Assembly: GCA_965198715.1 (NCBI GenBank)
Contig: CBDAPV010000002.1
Location: 1,880,190-1,944,189, forward strand
Length of the DNA: 64,000 nucleotides
Direction of reading: 5' to 3'
Source: RH-AL1 sp965198715
Lineage (GTDB): Bacteria > Pseudomonadota > Alphaproteobacteria > Rhizobiales > Beijerinckiaceae
The notes beneath the pieces were generated by a model that was not told where the DNA came from, ran no database searches, and saw only the letters and a program-made list of their open reading frames with translations. Made by a program: the position numbers and the translations under genes. This document shows positions 18,152 through 27,480 of this stretch, piece after piece (position 1 is the first letter of the stretch; the number at the start of each line of letters is the position of its first letter).

Positions 18152-19759
18152 GTGGCCACCGCGTTGAGATACAAGCGTCGCGACGTTCTCTCCCTGACGC
18201 TCGGTGGCGTCGCCGCCTCCGCTTTCCTGTCCACATCCGCAAGCCTGGCCGATCCGGCCCCGCCGGCTCCCGCTCCCGCGTCGCCGCCTCCCGCGGCGCG
18301 ACCGGTCGCCGGGCCCGGCGTGATCCTCGCGCCGCCAATGGATTTCTCGCCCTCGACGCCGGCCGACTATGCGCGCCAGCTCGCCAAGCAGCCGTTCAAG
18401 CCGATCTCCAGCGACCTGCCGGATCCCTTCCGCAGTCTCAACTATGAGCAATACGCTGCCATCAAGCTGAAGCCAGAGGCGCGGATCTGGGCCGACGAGA
18501 CGATCGGCTTCGTCATCGAGCCGCGCCATCGGGGTTTTCAATACAGCAATCCGATCCTCCTGAACCTGGTCTCCGGCGACAAGGCCTACCGGCTCGTCTA
18601 CGACACCCGCCTGTTCGACTTCGGCAAGCTCCCGCCCTCGGCCAAGACCGGCGACATCGGCTTCTCCGGCTTCAAGGTGATGTCGCCGCAGGGCACCAAG
18701 GGCTGGGCCGAGATCGCCTCGTTCGAAGGCACCAACTTCTTCCAGGGGCTGGCCGAGGGCCAGGTCGACGGTCTGATGGCGCGCGCACTCGCCATCAAGG
18801 TGCTCGATCCCAAGGGCGAGGAGACGCCCTACTTCCGCGAGATCTGGATCGAGAAGCCGAGCGTCGTCGCCAACCTGCTCGTGGTCCATGCCGTGCTCGA
18901 TTCCGAAAGCGTCACCGGCGTCTTCCGCTACACGATCCGCCCGGGCGAGGCGACGATCATGGACACGGAGTGCACGCTGTTCCCGCGCCGCGACCTCGAC
19001 AATTACGGCCTCGCCTCGATGAGCGCGACGCACCTCCTCGGTTTCATGGACCACGGCAAGTTCAACGACTACAGGCCCAACGTCTCCGAGGTCAGCGGCG
19101 TGCAGATGCTGACAGGCGCCAACGAATGGGTCTGGCGCCCGGTCAGCAATCGCGACGAGCTGCAGACCTCGACCTTCATCGACAACAAGCCGCGCGGCTT
19201 CGGCTGCCTCCTTCGCGACCGCAACTTCCAGGATTACCTCGACGAAGAAAACCATTGGGAGCGGCGGCCCTCGCTGTGGATCGAGCCGCTCGGCGATTGG
19301 GGCGAAGGCGGCGTGCAGCTCATCGAGATCCCGTCGCAGTCGGACGCCAACGACAACATCCTGTGCTTCTGGCGCCCCAAGTTTCCGCTCAAGGCCGGCC
19401 AGGAGGCGAGCTTCGCCTATCGGCAGTTCTGGTGCTGGGATCCGCCCGAGCGGCCCGACATGGCGCTGACGACGCGCTCGCATTCCGGCGCCTCGGGCAA
19501 GCGCCGCCGCTATTTCGTCGAGTTCGAAGGTGACGTTCTCGGTGAGCCCGAGCGCACGAAGGGCATGGTGCCGACATTGACCGCGAGTGCCGGCTCGGTC
19601 ACCGTCATACGGGCCCTTGCCGTGCCGGAACGCAAGGCCTTCCGCGTCTTGTTCGAGCTCGACCCGCAAGGCGCGCCGTCCTCGGAACTGCGGCTGTTGC
19701 TCGAGGCCGATGGCAGACGACTGAGCGAAACCTGGCTTTACCGTTGGACGCCGACATGA
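18152..19759 (+). CDS. opgG: Periplasmic glucan biosynthesis protein (OpgG/OpgD family)
   Basis: A periplasmic protein needed to build osmoregulated periplasmic glucans; it works with the glucosyltransferase OpgH. The 535-residue protein begins with KRRDVLSLTLGG and a hydrophobic stretch ending in STSASLADP, which resembles a twin-arginine signal (arginines 9-10). That fits OpgD-type proteins better than Sec-exported OpgG. The MdoG domain follows from about residue 60 (FKPISSDLPDPFRSLNYEQY through KPRGFGCLLRDRNFQDYLD). No ATG lies in frame near the homology start, so the GTG at 18152 is used; TTG at 18164 is possible. The stop overlaps the opgH start as ATGA, so the two are translationally coupled. 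Confidence 0.9.
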   Translation: MATALRYKRRDVLSLTLGGVAASAFLSTSASLADPAPPAPAPASPPPAARPVAGPGVILAPPMDFSPSTPADYARQLAKQPFKPISSDLPDPFRSLNYEQYAAIKLKPEARIWADETIGFVIEPRHRGFQYSNPILLNLVSGDKAYRLVYDTRLFDFGKLPPSAKTGDIGFSGFKVMSPQGTKGWAEIASFEGTNFFQGLAEGQVDGLMARALAIKVLDPKGEETPYFREIWIEKPSVVANLLVVHAVLDSESVTGVFRYTIRPGEATIMDTECTLFPRRDLDNYGLASMSATHLLGFMDHGKFNDYRPNVSEVSGVQMLTGANEWVWRPVSNRDELQTSTFIDNKPRGFGCLLRDRNFQDYLDEENHWERRPSLWIEPLGDWGEGGVQLIEIPSQSDANDNILCFWRPKFPLKAGQEASFAYRQFWCWDPPERPDMALTTRSHSGASGKRRRYFVEFEGDVLGEPERTKGMVPTLTASAGSVTVIRALAVPERKAFRVLFELDPQGAPSSELRLLLEADGRRLSETWLYRWTPT

Positions 19760-21981
19760 CGACCGACCTCGCCTCGCGATCTCAAGCTGAGCGATCTCAA
19801 GCCGCCAAACGCGCGCTGTCGCGGCCCTGCGCCCGTCCGGCCGTTCCCGAGGAGGCGCCGCTCGCCATGCCCGAGCAGGGGCTGCGCCGCTACGACAAGG
19901 CGCAGCGCCCGTTCCACCGCGCCTTCCACGGCGGCACCTGGCTGGCGCGGCTGCTGATCTTCGGCGGCGCGCTCGCGACGACGGTCTACGGCGCCGACCA
20001 GATGTACAAGGTGGTCTCGCTCGGCGGCACCACCACGCTCGAATGGGCGCTGCTGGTGCTCTTCGTCGCCAACTTCTCCTGGATCGCGCTCGCCTTCACC
20101 AGCTCCCTCGTCGGCTTTGTCTGGATGCTGTTCTTCGCACCCAAGCCGCTGGGCATCCCGACCGGGCTGACGACGAGGACCGCCGTCGTGATGCCGATCT
20201 ACAACGAGACGCCGGAGCGCGTCTTCGCCGGCGTGCAGGCGATGATCGAGGAGGTGGAGGCGACCGGCCTCGGCCGCTCGTTCGAGTGGCTGTTCCTATC
20301 CGACACCACCAACCCCGACGTGTTCGTCGCCGAGGAGCAGAACTTCCTGCTGATGCGCGAGCGCATCTCGCCGGAGATCGCGCTATGGTATCGTCACCGC
20401 CGCGACAACAAGGCGCGCAAGGCCGGCAACATCGCCGACTTCGTGATGCGCTGGGGCGGGCGCTACGACCACATGCTGGTGCTCGATGCCGACAGCCTCA
20501 TGCTCGGCCACGCCATCGTCAACCTCGCCGCGGCGATGGAGGCCGACCCCGATGCCGGCATCATCCAGACGCTGCCGCTGATCATCAACCGCAACACGCT
20601 GTTCGCCCGCGTGCAGCAGTTCGCCGCGCGCATCTACGGCCCGGTGATCGCCGCCGGCCTGTCGTGCTGGATGGGGCGCGACGGCAATTACTGGGGCCAC
20701 AACGCGATCATCCGCACCAAGGCCTTCGCCGACCATTGCGGGCTGCCGCACCTGCCCGGCAAGCCGCCGATGGGCGGCCACGTGCTCTCGCACGATTTCG
20801 TCGAGGCGGCCTTCATCCGCCGTGCCGGCTACGCCGTCTACATGCTGCCGGTGCTCGACGGCTCCTACGAGGAGAGCCCGCCCTCGCTCATCGACCTCGC
20901 CGCGCGTGACCGGCGCTGGTGCCAGGGCAACCTGCAGCACTCGCGCATCCTCACCGCGCGCGGGCTGCATCCGGCTTCGCGGCAGCACTTCGCCACCGGC
21001 ATCTTCGCCTATCTCGCCTCGCCGCTGTGGATGCTGCAGCTGGTGGTCGGCATGGTGCTGGTGCTGCAGGCGAGCTACGTGAAGCCGGAGTACTTCTCCA
21101 GCGAGTTCGCGCTGGTGCCGGCGTTCCCGCGCTTCGACGCGGAACGGTCGCTCGCCTTGTTCGGCTTCACCATGGTGATCCTGCTGATGCCGAAATTCTT
21201 CGGCTGGCTGCTCTCCTGCATCCACGGCCCGACGCGGCGCGGCAGCGGCGGCGTTATCGGATTGACCGTCTCGGCCTTCTTCGAGGTGATCATGTCGGCG
21301 CTGCTGGCGCCGGTCATGATGCTGATCCAGACCGGCCACGTCTGGCACTTCGTGTTCGGCTTCGACACCGGCTGGAATCCGCAGCGCCGCGACGACGGCT
21401 CGATCCCCTTCATGGCGATCGTGCGCCGGCACCGCTCGCACGTGGTGTTCGGCGTGCTGACGCTGGTCTCCGGCCTGCTGATCTCGCCCTCGCTCGTGGC
21501 CTGGATGTCGCCGACGATCGTCGGCCTCATCCTGGCGATCCTGATCTCCTGGATGACCGGGCTGCTCTCCGTCGGCCTGGCGCTGCGCCGCGTCGGCCTG
21601 CTGACCACGCCGGAGGAGCGCACCAAGCCGGCGGTTGTGGTGCGCGCCGCCGCCATCCTCGCCGAGATGGGCGGGGCACCGGAGGAGCCGGAGAACGCGC
21701 TGCGCCTACTCTACGACGACCGCCACCTCCAGGCGGCGCACGCGACCTTCGCCGCCGGCGATCCCCCCCGCCGCCGCGGCGATATCTCGGGAGACTGGGC
21801 GCTGGCCGAGGCCAAGCTTGATGATTCCGAGTGCCTAGAGGATGCGCTGAACTGGCTGAAACCGAAGGAGCGCATGGCGCTGCTGAACGATGGAACCCTG
21901 CTGGGCCGGCTCATGGCCTTGCCACGGCGACGCGGCGAAGAGGTCGCTTCGGAGCCGGAACCGAAACGTGCCACTGCATGA
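19756..21981 (+). CDS. opgH: Glucans biosynthesis glucosyltransferase H
   Basis: An inner-membrane GT2 glucosyltransferase that makes the linear beta-glucan backbone from UDP-glucose and helps pass it to the periplasm. The 741-residue protein has several membrane segments (about residues 58-80, 95-120, then four or more after 415). The catalytic cytoplasmic domain contains VVMPIYNETPERVF, LFLSDTTNPD, MLVLDADSLM (DxD) and RDRRWCQGNLQH (the Q/RxxRW-type motif). The start ATG at 19756 overlaps the opgG stop. The length is slightly shorter than E. coli OpgH (about 850), mainly at the N-terminus. The glucan system may be controlled by the FeuPQ-type regulators encoded 2 kb downstream. Confidence 0.93.
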   Translation: MTTDLASRSQAERSQAAKRALSRPCARPAVPEEAPLAMPEQGLRRYDKAQRPFHRAFHGGTWLARLLIFGGALATTVYGADQMYKVVSLGGTTTLEWALLVLFVANFSWIALAFTSSLVGFVWMLFFAPKPLGIPTGLTTRTAVVMPIYNETPERVFAGVQAMIEEVEATGLGRSFEWLFLSDTTNPDVFVAEEQNFLLMRERISPEIALWYRHRRDNKARKAGNIADFVMRWGGRYDHMLVLDADSLMLGHAIVNLAAAMEADPDAGIIQTLPLIINRNTLFARVQQFAARIYGPVIAAGLSCWMGRDGNYWGHNAIIRTKAFADHCGLPHLPGKPPMGGHVLSHDFVEAAFIRRAGYAVYMLPVLDGSYEESPPSLIDLAARDRRWCQGNLQHSRILTARGLHPASRQHFATGIFAYLASPLWMLQLVVGMVLVLQASYVKPEYFSSEFALVPAFPRFDAERSLALFGFTMVILLMPKFFGWLLSCIHGPTRRGSGGVIGLTVSAFFEVIMSALLAPVMMLIQTGHVWHFVFGFDTGWNPQRRDDGSIPFMAIVRRHRSHVVFGVLTLVSGLLISPSLVAWMSPTIVGLILAILISWMTGLLSVGLALRRVGLLTTPEERTKPAVVVRAAAILAEMGGAPEEPENALRLLYDDRHLQAAHATFAAGDPPRRRGDISGDWALAEAKLDDSECLEDALNWLKPKERMALLNDGTLLGRLMALPRRRGEEVASEPEPKRATA

Positions 21982-22211
21982 TTGCGGTAATAAACCGCAC
22001 CGATGGCTCGCGCGAGCTGGTCTTGCCTCTTGCTTTCGGCGGCGTTTTGAATCACATGCGCAGAAGCGGGGTGGTCGCGCCATCGCCTGCCCCTTGCTTC
22101 TAGCCTAGTCTTCATAGGCGAACCCGTTCGCGACCCACGACGCAGCCCGAACTTTGGGCGGCATGTTGGGCGAGCCTGATGGCCGGCGCGAACGCCCCAT
22201 CCAGGACATCG

Positions 22212-23876
<1,665 letters not shown>

Positions 23877-23999
23877 GGTCGCGCCGCCGCGCGTCATTGC
23901 AGGCTCAGCGAAGCGGAGATCCGCACGTTTGTGCTTCGATGAGATTACCGACCCTCGCCGGTTCCGGGATCGCCTTTGGCGCCGCGGAAAGGCGAGACT

Positions 24000-25391
24000 T
24001 CAGCTTGCCGGCAGCGTCAGCTCGGCCCGCAGGCCTCGTGCCGGGCTGGTATCGAGGCGGAAGACGCCGCCGTAGAGGCTGGCCAGTTCCTCGACGATTG
24101 AGAGTCCGAGACCGCTGCCCGGCTTGGTCTCGTCGAGGCGGCTGCCGCGCTTGATCGCGGCGGCGCGCTGCTCCGGCTGCAACCCGGGGCCATCGTCGTC
24201 GATGGTGATGCGGAAGTACGGACGCTCCGAGGCGGTGTCGCGGAATTCCGGCCCGACGCCGATCATGACTTCCTGTACGGCCCATTTGCCGGCGTTGTCG
24301 ACGAGGTTGCCGATCATCTCCTCGAGATCCTGCTTCTCGCCGAGGAAGCGCACGTTCGGCGCCCCGCCCAGCGTGAAGACGATGTCGCGCTGGCCGTAGA
24401 TCTTGGTGAAGGTGCGCAACAAGCCTTCGACGACCGGCTTCACCTCGGTGGCGCTGCCGATCTTGCGCGCCGCCACCGCCGCGCGCGCGCGCTCCAGGTA
24501 ATAGGCGACCTGGTCGCGCATCACGCCGGCCTGTTCCGCGACCTTCTCGGAAAAAGCGCCATCCTCGGTCGCCGCCTCGTTGATGATGACGCTGAGCGGC
24601 GTCTTCAGCGCGTGCGCCAGGTTGCCGACCTGGGTGCGGGCGCGCTCGACGACGTCGCGGTTGGCGGCGATCATGAGGTTGAGCTCGCTCGCCAGCGGGG
24701 CGATGTCGACGGGGTAGACGCCCTCGATCCTCTCGCTGTCGCCGCGGCGGATCGAGGCGACGCCCAGCTTCAGGCGGCGCAGGGGCATCAGCCCGTAACG
24801 CAGCGCGAGCGCCGAAGACGCCGCGAGCACGATGGCGAGGATCGCGAAGGTGACGGCAAGCTCGACCTCGAAGCGATGCATCTGCGCCTCGATCTCGTCG
24901 GTCGTCGCCGCGACCTGAACCAGGAAGATGCCCTGGTCGCCGGTATCGATCACCCGCTCGACCATGCGCAGCGAACGATCGTCCGGCCCCTTGACGTAGC
25001 CGCGGCGCGAACCGCCCATTCCCGAGGGAACGCCGCTGTCGGCGAGGCGCGGCAGCCGCGCCGCGAACAGCGAGCGTGAGCCCTTGATCTCCGGCTTGGA
25101 GCCATCGAGCCGCGTGATCTGCCAATACCAGCCCGATAGGGTGAGCTCGAATTGCGGATCGGCGAGCTGGCCGATATCGGGACCCTTGTCGTCGCCGGGA
25201 CGGTCGGCGGCGAGGTCGGCGACGAGCGCGCGAAGGTAGACGCCGAGCCGCTCGTCGAAACCGGCCTCCGTGGAGGTGCGATAGATCGCGGTGAGGATCA
25301 GCCCGGCAATGAGCAGCACGACGACGCTGAGCACGCTCGCCGAGATGAACAGGCGCGTGGCGATCGAGCGGCGCTGCGGGTCACCCCACAT
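24000..25391 (-). CDS. feuQ: Sensor histidine kinase, FeuQ/PhoQ-like
   Basis: An inner-membrane sensor kinase of 463 residues. A first membrane segment (about 13-37) is followed by a periplasmic sensor region (38-175), a second membrane segment (178-200), a HAMP-like linker, and the H-box NLAHALKTPLSVI with His260. The N box (NLVDNAGKWA), G1 (DDDGPGL) and G2 (GSGLGLSIVEE) motifs are intact. The LAHALKTPL box is typical of the PhoQ/FeuQ group. In Sinorhizobium meliloti FeuPQ controls genes for cyclic glucan export; here opgGH lies 2 kb upstream. The gene follows feuP with a 204-base spacer that holds a palindromic repeat, which is long for a two-component operon. Confidence 0.82.
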   Translation of the reverse strand: MWGDPQRRSIATRLFISASVLSVVVLLIAGLILTAIYRTSTEAGFDERLGVYLRALVADLAADRPGDDKGPDIGQLADPQFELTLSGWYWQITRLDGSKPEIKGSRSLFAARLPRLADSGVPSGMGGSRRGYVKGPDDRSLRMVERVIDTGDQGIFLVQVAATTDEIEAQMHRFEVELAVTFAILAIVLAASSALALRYGLMPLRRLKLGVASIRRGDSERIEGVYPVDIAPLASELNLMIAANRDVVERARTQVGNLAHALKTPLSVIINEAATEDGAFSEKVAEQAGVMRDQVAYYLERARAAVAARKIGSATEVKPVVEGLLRTFTKIYGQRDIVFTLGGAPNVRFLGEKQDLEEMIGNLVDNAGKWAVQEVMIGVGPEFRDTASERPYFRITIDDDGPGLQPEQRAAAIKRGSRLDETKPGSGLGLSIVEELASLYGGVFRLDTSPARGLRAELTLPAS

Positions 25392-25474
25392 GGATCAGGC
25401 CGTCGCCTGATGAGGGGTCGCTCGATCCTGGGAGGTTGGGTTGTCGGCAAAGAGGAGCGGCAACGTTTCCCGAC

Positions 25475-25520
25475 CTCTCATCCGCCCTTCGGGCACCTTC
25501 TCCCGCAAGGGAAGAAGGGC
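25475..25520 (+). repeat. Palindromic intergenic repeat (family R2) between feuP and feuQ
   Basis: A 46-base unit reading CTCTCATCCGCCCTTCGGGC, followed by ACCTTCTCCCGCAAGGG and AAGAAGGGC. It contains two nested hairpins (GCCCTTCGGGC and CCTTCTCCC..GGGAAGAAGG). The reverse complement recurs at 45664-45710 with about 40 of 46 positions shared. Such GC-rich, REP-like units are common between genes in Hyphomicrobiales. Its position inside an operon could cause partial termination or stabilise the feuP end of the transcript. Confidence 0.75.
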
Positions 25521-25595
25521 GTTTCGGCACGTCAGATCGGATATGTGAGTCCGGTGGCGCGCTTCGCGGAGGAGGATGGGCGCGGCCGACAGCAC

Positions 25596-26309
25596 TCAGC
25601 CCTTCCCGACCGCAGGACGCCCCGACTTCGCGGTGCCGTCGCCCGGGGTGCGGTCGGCGTTCACGAGGTAGCCGAGACCGCGCATGGTCTGGATGATGTC
25701 GACCCCGAGCTTGCGCCGCAGGCGGCCGACGAAGACCTCGATCGTGTTGGAATCGCGATCGAAGTCCTGGTCGTAGAGATGGTCGACGATCTCCGAGCGC
25801 GACACCACCCGGCCGGCGTGGTGCATGAGGTAGGACAGCAGCCGATACTCGTGCGACGTGAGCTTGATCGGATTGCCGTCGACGGAGACGCGCGAGGCGC
25901 GTGTGTCGAGCTGCACCGGGCCGCAGATGAACTCGCTGGAGGCGTGGCCGACGGAGCGCCGCAGCAGCGCGCGCAGGCGCGCCAGGATCTCTTCCATATG
26001 GAAGGGCTTGGCGACGTAGTCGTCGGCGCCGGCGTCGAAGCCCTTCACCTTGTCGCTCCAGCGGTCGCGCGCCGTGAGGATCAGGATCGGCATGGAACGG
26101 CCGGCCTTCCGCCATTCGCCGATGATCGAGATGCCGTCCTTCTTGGGCAGGCCGAGATCGAGCACGACGGCGTCGTAGGGCTCGGTCTCGCCGAGGAACT
26201 GCCCCTCTTCACCGTCGAAGGCGCGATCGACGACATAGCCCGCCTCCTCCAAAGCCCGGACGATCTGCCGGTTGAGGTCGGCATCGTCCTCCACGACCAA
26301 AAGCCGCAC
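25596..26309 (-). CDS. feuP: OmpR-family response regulator, FeuP-like
   Basis: A 237-residue transcription factor with an N-terminal receiver (acidic pocket EDDADLN, phosphoacceptor Asp51 in AVVLDLGLP, Lys in VAKPFHMEE) and a C-terminal winged-helix DNA-binding domain (LTSHEYRLLSYLMHH, DQDFDRDSNTIEVFVGRLRRKLG). This combination closely resembles FeuP of rhizobia. The start is the GTG at 26309: AGGAG lies 7 bases upstream and the encoded MRLLVVEDD is the canonical receiver opening; no ATG is available. The gene follows the PepSY-protein gene by only 10 bases and precedes feuQ, so the order is pepsy-feuP-feuQ. Its targets may include periplasmic-glucan genes, by analogy. Confidence 0.85.
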   Translation of the reverse strand: MRLLVVEDDADLNRQIVRALEEAGYVVDRAFDGEEGQFLGETEPYDAVVLDLGLPKKDGISIIGEWRKAGRSMPILILTARDRWSDKVKGFDAGADDYVAKPFHMEEILARLRALLRRSVGHASSEFICGPVQLDTRASRVSVDGNPIKLTSHEYRLLSYLMHHAGRVVSRSEIVDHLYDQDFDRDSNTIEVFVGRLRRKLGVDIIQTMRGLGYLVNADRTPGDGTAKSGRPAVGKG

Positions 26310-26319
26310 GTGCGTTCTC

Positions 26320-26787
26320 CTACTTGTGATCCGCCATATCGGCCGCGCTGACAGCCTGACCGTTCTGCGCGTTGATGTAGACGCGAATAATGCGGCCATC
26401 GCGGCGCAGCACGAAAACCTCGTAGACGAGTTCGTCCTGCTTCCAACGGCAGAGGCGCGTGCGCAGCGTCTCTCCCTCGGCACGACCGGCCCGCGTCGCG
26501 CTGACTGGGTCGGTGAGCCTCCACTGGGCGATCTTGTCGCGCGTTTCGGACTGGCTGAAGCAGGTCCGTCCGCGCGGGGGATGCGGCGGGCTTTCGGCAC
26601 GGGCGGGCGCGGGCGCGTAGGCGCGCAGGCCGGACGAGGCACTCGACGATGCGTCCGGACCAGGCGACGGAGCCGGCGGACCGCTGGGAAAGGGCGGCAA
26701 ATTGTACGCAGGAGCGTCTTCGCCGGCCGCGGCTGTGGTCGCGGCGACGCCCAGCAAGCAGGCTAGAGCGAAGGCCGCGATCCTCAT
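26320..26787 (-). CDS. Secreted PepSY-like protein, candidate FeuN-type modulator
   Basis: A 155-residue exported protein. A Sec signal peptide (MRIAAFALACLLGVAATTAAA) is followed by a Pro/Ser/Ala-rich linker (about 25-70) and a C-terminal PepSY-like domain with YEVFVLRRDGRIIRVYINAQNG. The ATG at 26787 is preferred over the frame start at 26823 because it begins the signal peptide. It lies immediately upstream of the FeuP-like gene on the same strand. In Sinorhizobium meliloti a small periplasmic protein encoded just upstream of feuP, FeuN, restrains FeuQ. By position and location this protein could play that part; sequence identity with FeuN is not claimed. Confidence 0.75.
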   Translation of the reverse strand: MRIAAFALACLLGVAATTAAAGEDAPAYNLPPFPSGPPAPSPGPDASSSASSGLRAYAPAPARAESPPHPPRGRTCFSQSETRDKIAQWRLTDPVSATRAGRAEGETLRTRLCRWKQDELVYEVFVLRRDGRIIRVYINAQNGQAVSAADMADHK

Positions 26788-26841
26788 GTCTTCATGATGC
26801 GGCTCGGGCGCTGAATACGTCATGAACGCATCGGCGGACCG

Positions 26842-27381
26842 CTAGGGCAAGGGCGAGAGCTCGGGCCAGTCGACGACGTGATCGGCGTAATCGCGCATCT
26901 TGACCGTCGTCTCGGTGCCGCTCAGGCGGTTGCGCACCGAGATGCCGGCCTCGTGCACGCTCTCGGGCGAGCCCGAAACCAGGGGGTGCCAATCGGCCAG
27001 CGGCCGTCCCTCGGCTACGAGACGATAGGCGCAGCTCCCCGGCAGCCAGCGCAGCGCGCGCACCACGGCCGGGGTCAGCTGAATGCAATCCGACACCTTG
27101 CGGTGGCGCTTGGCGTAGTTGGCGCAGGCGCACGTCCCGGCATCGAACAGCTTGCAGCCGACGTCGGTGTTGACGATCTCACCGCTGTCCTCGTCCTCGA
27201 GCTTGACCAGGCAGCAGCGCCCGCAGCGGTCGCACAGGGCTTCCCACTCGGCCGGATCCATCTGCTCGAGCGTCTTGGTCTCCCAGAAGCGCTCGGCCAG
27301 AGGTTCGACGCAAGCGCCGCCATCTTTCAGCTGCCTTGTTTGGGCAGATCCTGTATCGTCGCGGGACGGGCGAGGCGGCAT
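26842..27381 (-). CDS. YcgN family cysteine cluster protein
   Basis: A UPF0260/YcgN protein of 179 residues. The conserved core starts at FWETKTLEQMDPAEWEALC and contains the clustered cysteines LCDRCGRCCLVKLEDED, then DVGCKLFDAGTCACANY and DCIQLTP, followed by WLPGSCAYRLVAEGRPL and WHPLVSGS. These cysteines probably bind a metal or Fe-S cluster, as in other proteins with CxxCxxCC signatures; the function is unknown. The frame is open to 27498, but the ATG at 27381 (MPPRPSRDD) is used because the extra residues overlap the divergent PBP1A promoter region. About 100 bases separate the two divergent starts. Confidence 0.85.
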   Translation of the reverse strand: MPPRPSRDDTGSAQTRQLKDGGACVEPLAERFWETKTLEQMDPAEWEALCDRCGRCCLVKLEDEDSGEIVNTDVGCKLFDAGTCACANYAKRHRKVSDCIQLTPAVVRALRWLPGSCAYRLVAEGRPLADWHPLVSGSPESVHEAGISVRNRLSGTETTVKMRDYADHVVDWPELSPLP

Positions 27382-27480
27382 GCGGATTGCGCGGAAGCTC
27401 ACGTGGGGGCGGGCCGGGCATCCGCCTTGCGCTCCGCCGACCGCCCAGTCAAGACCGCCCTGTCCCGAGAGACGCGCCGT

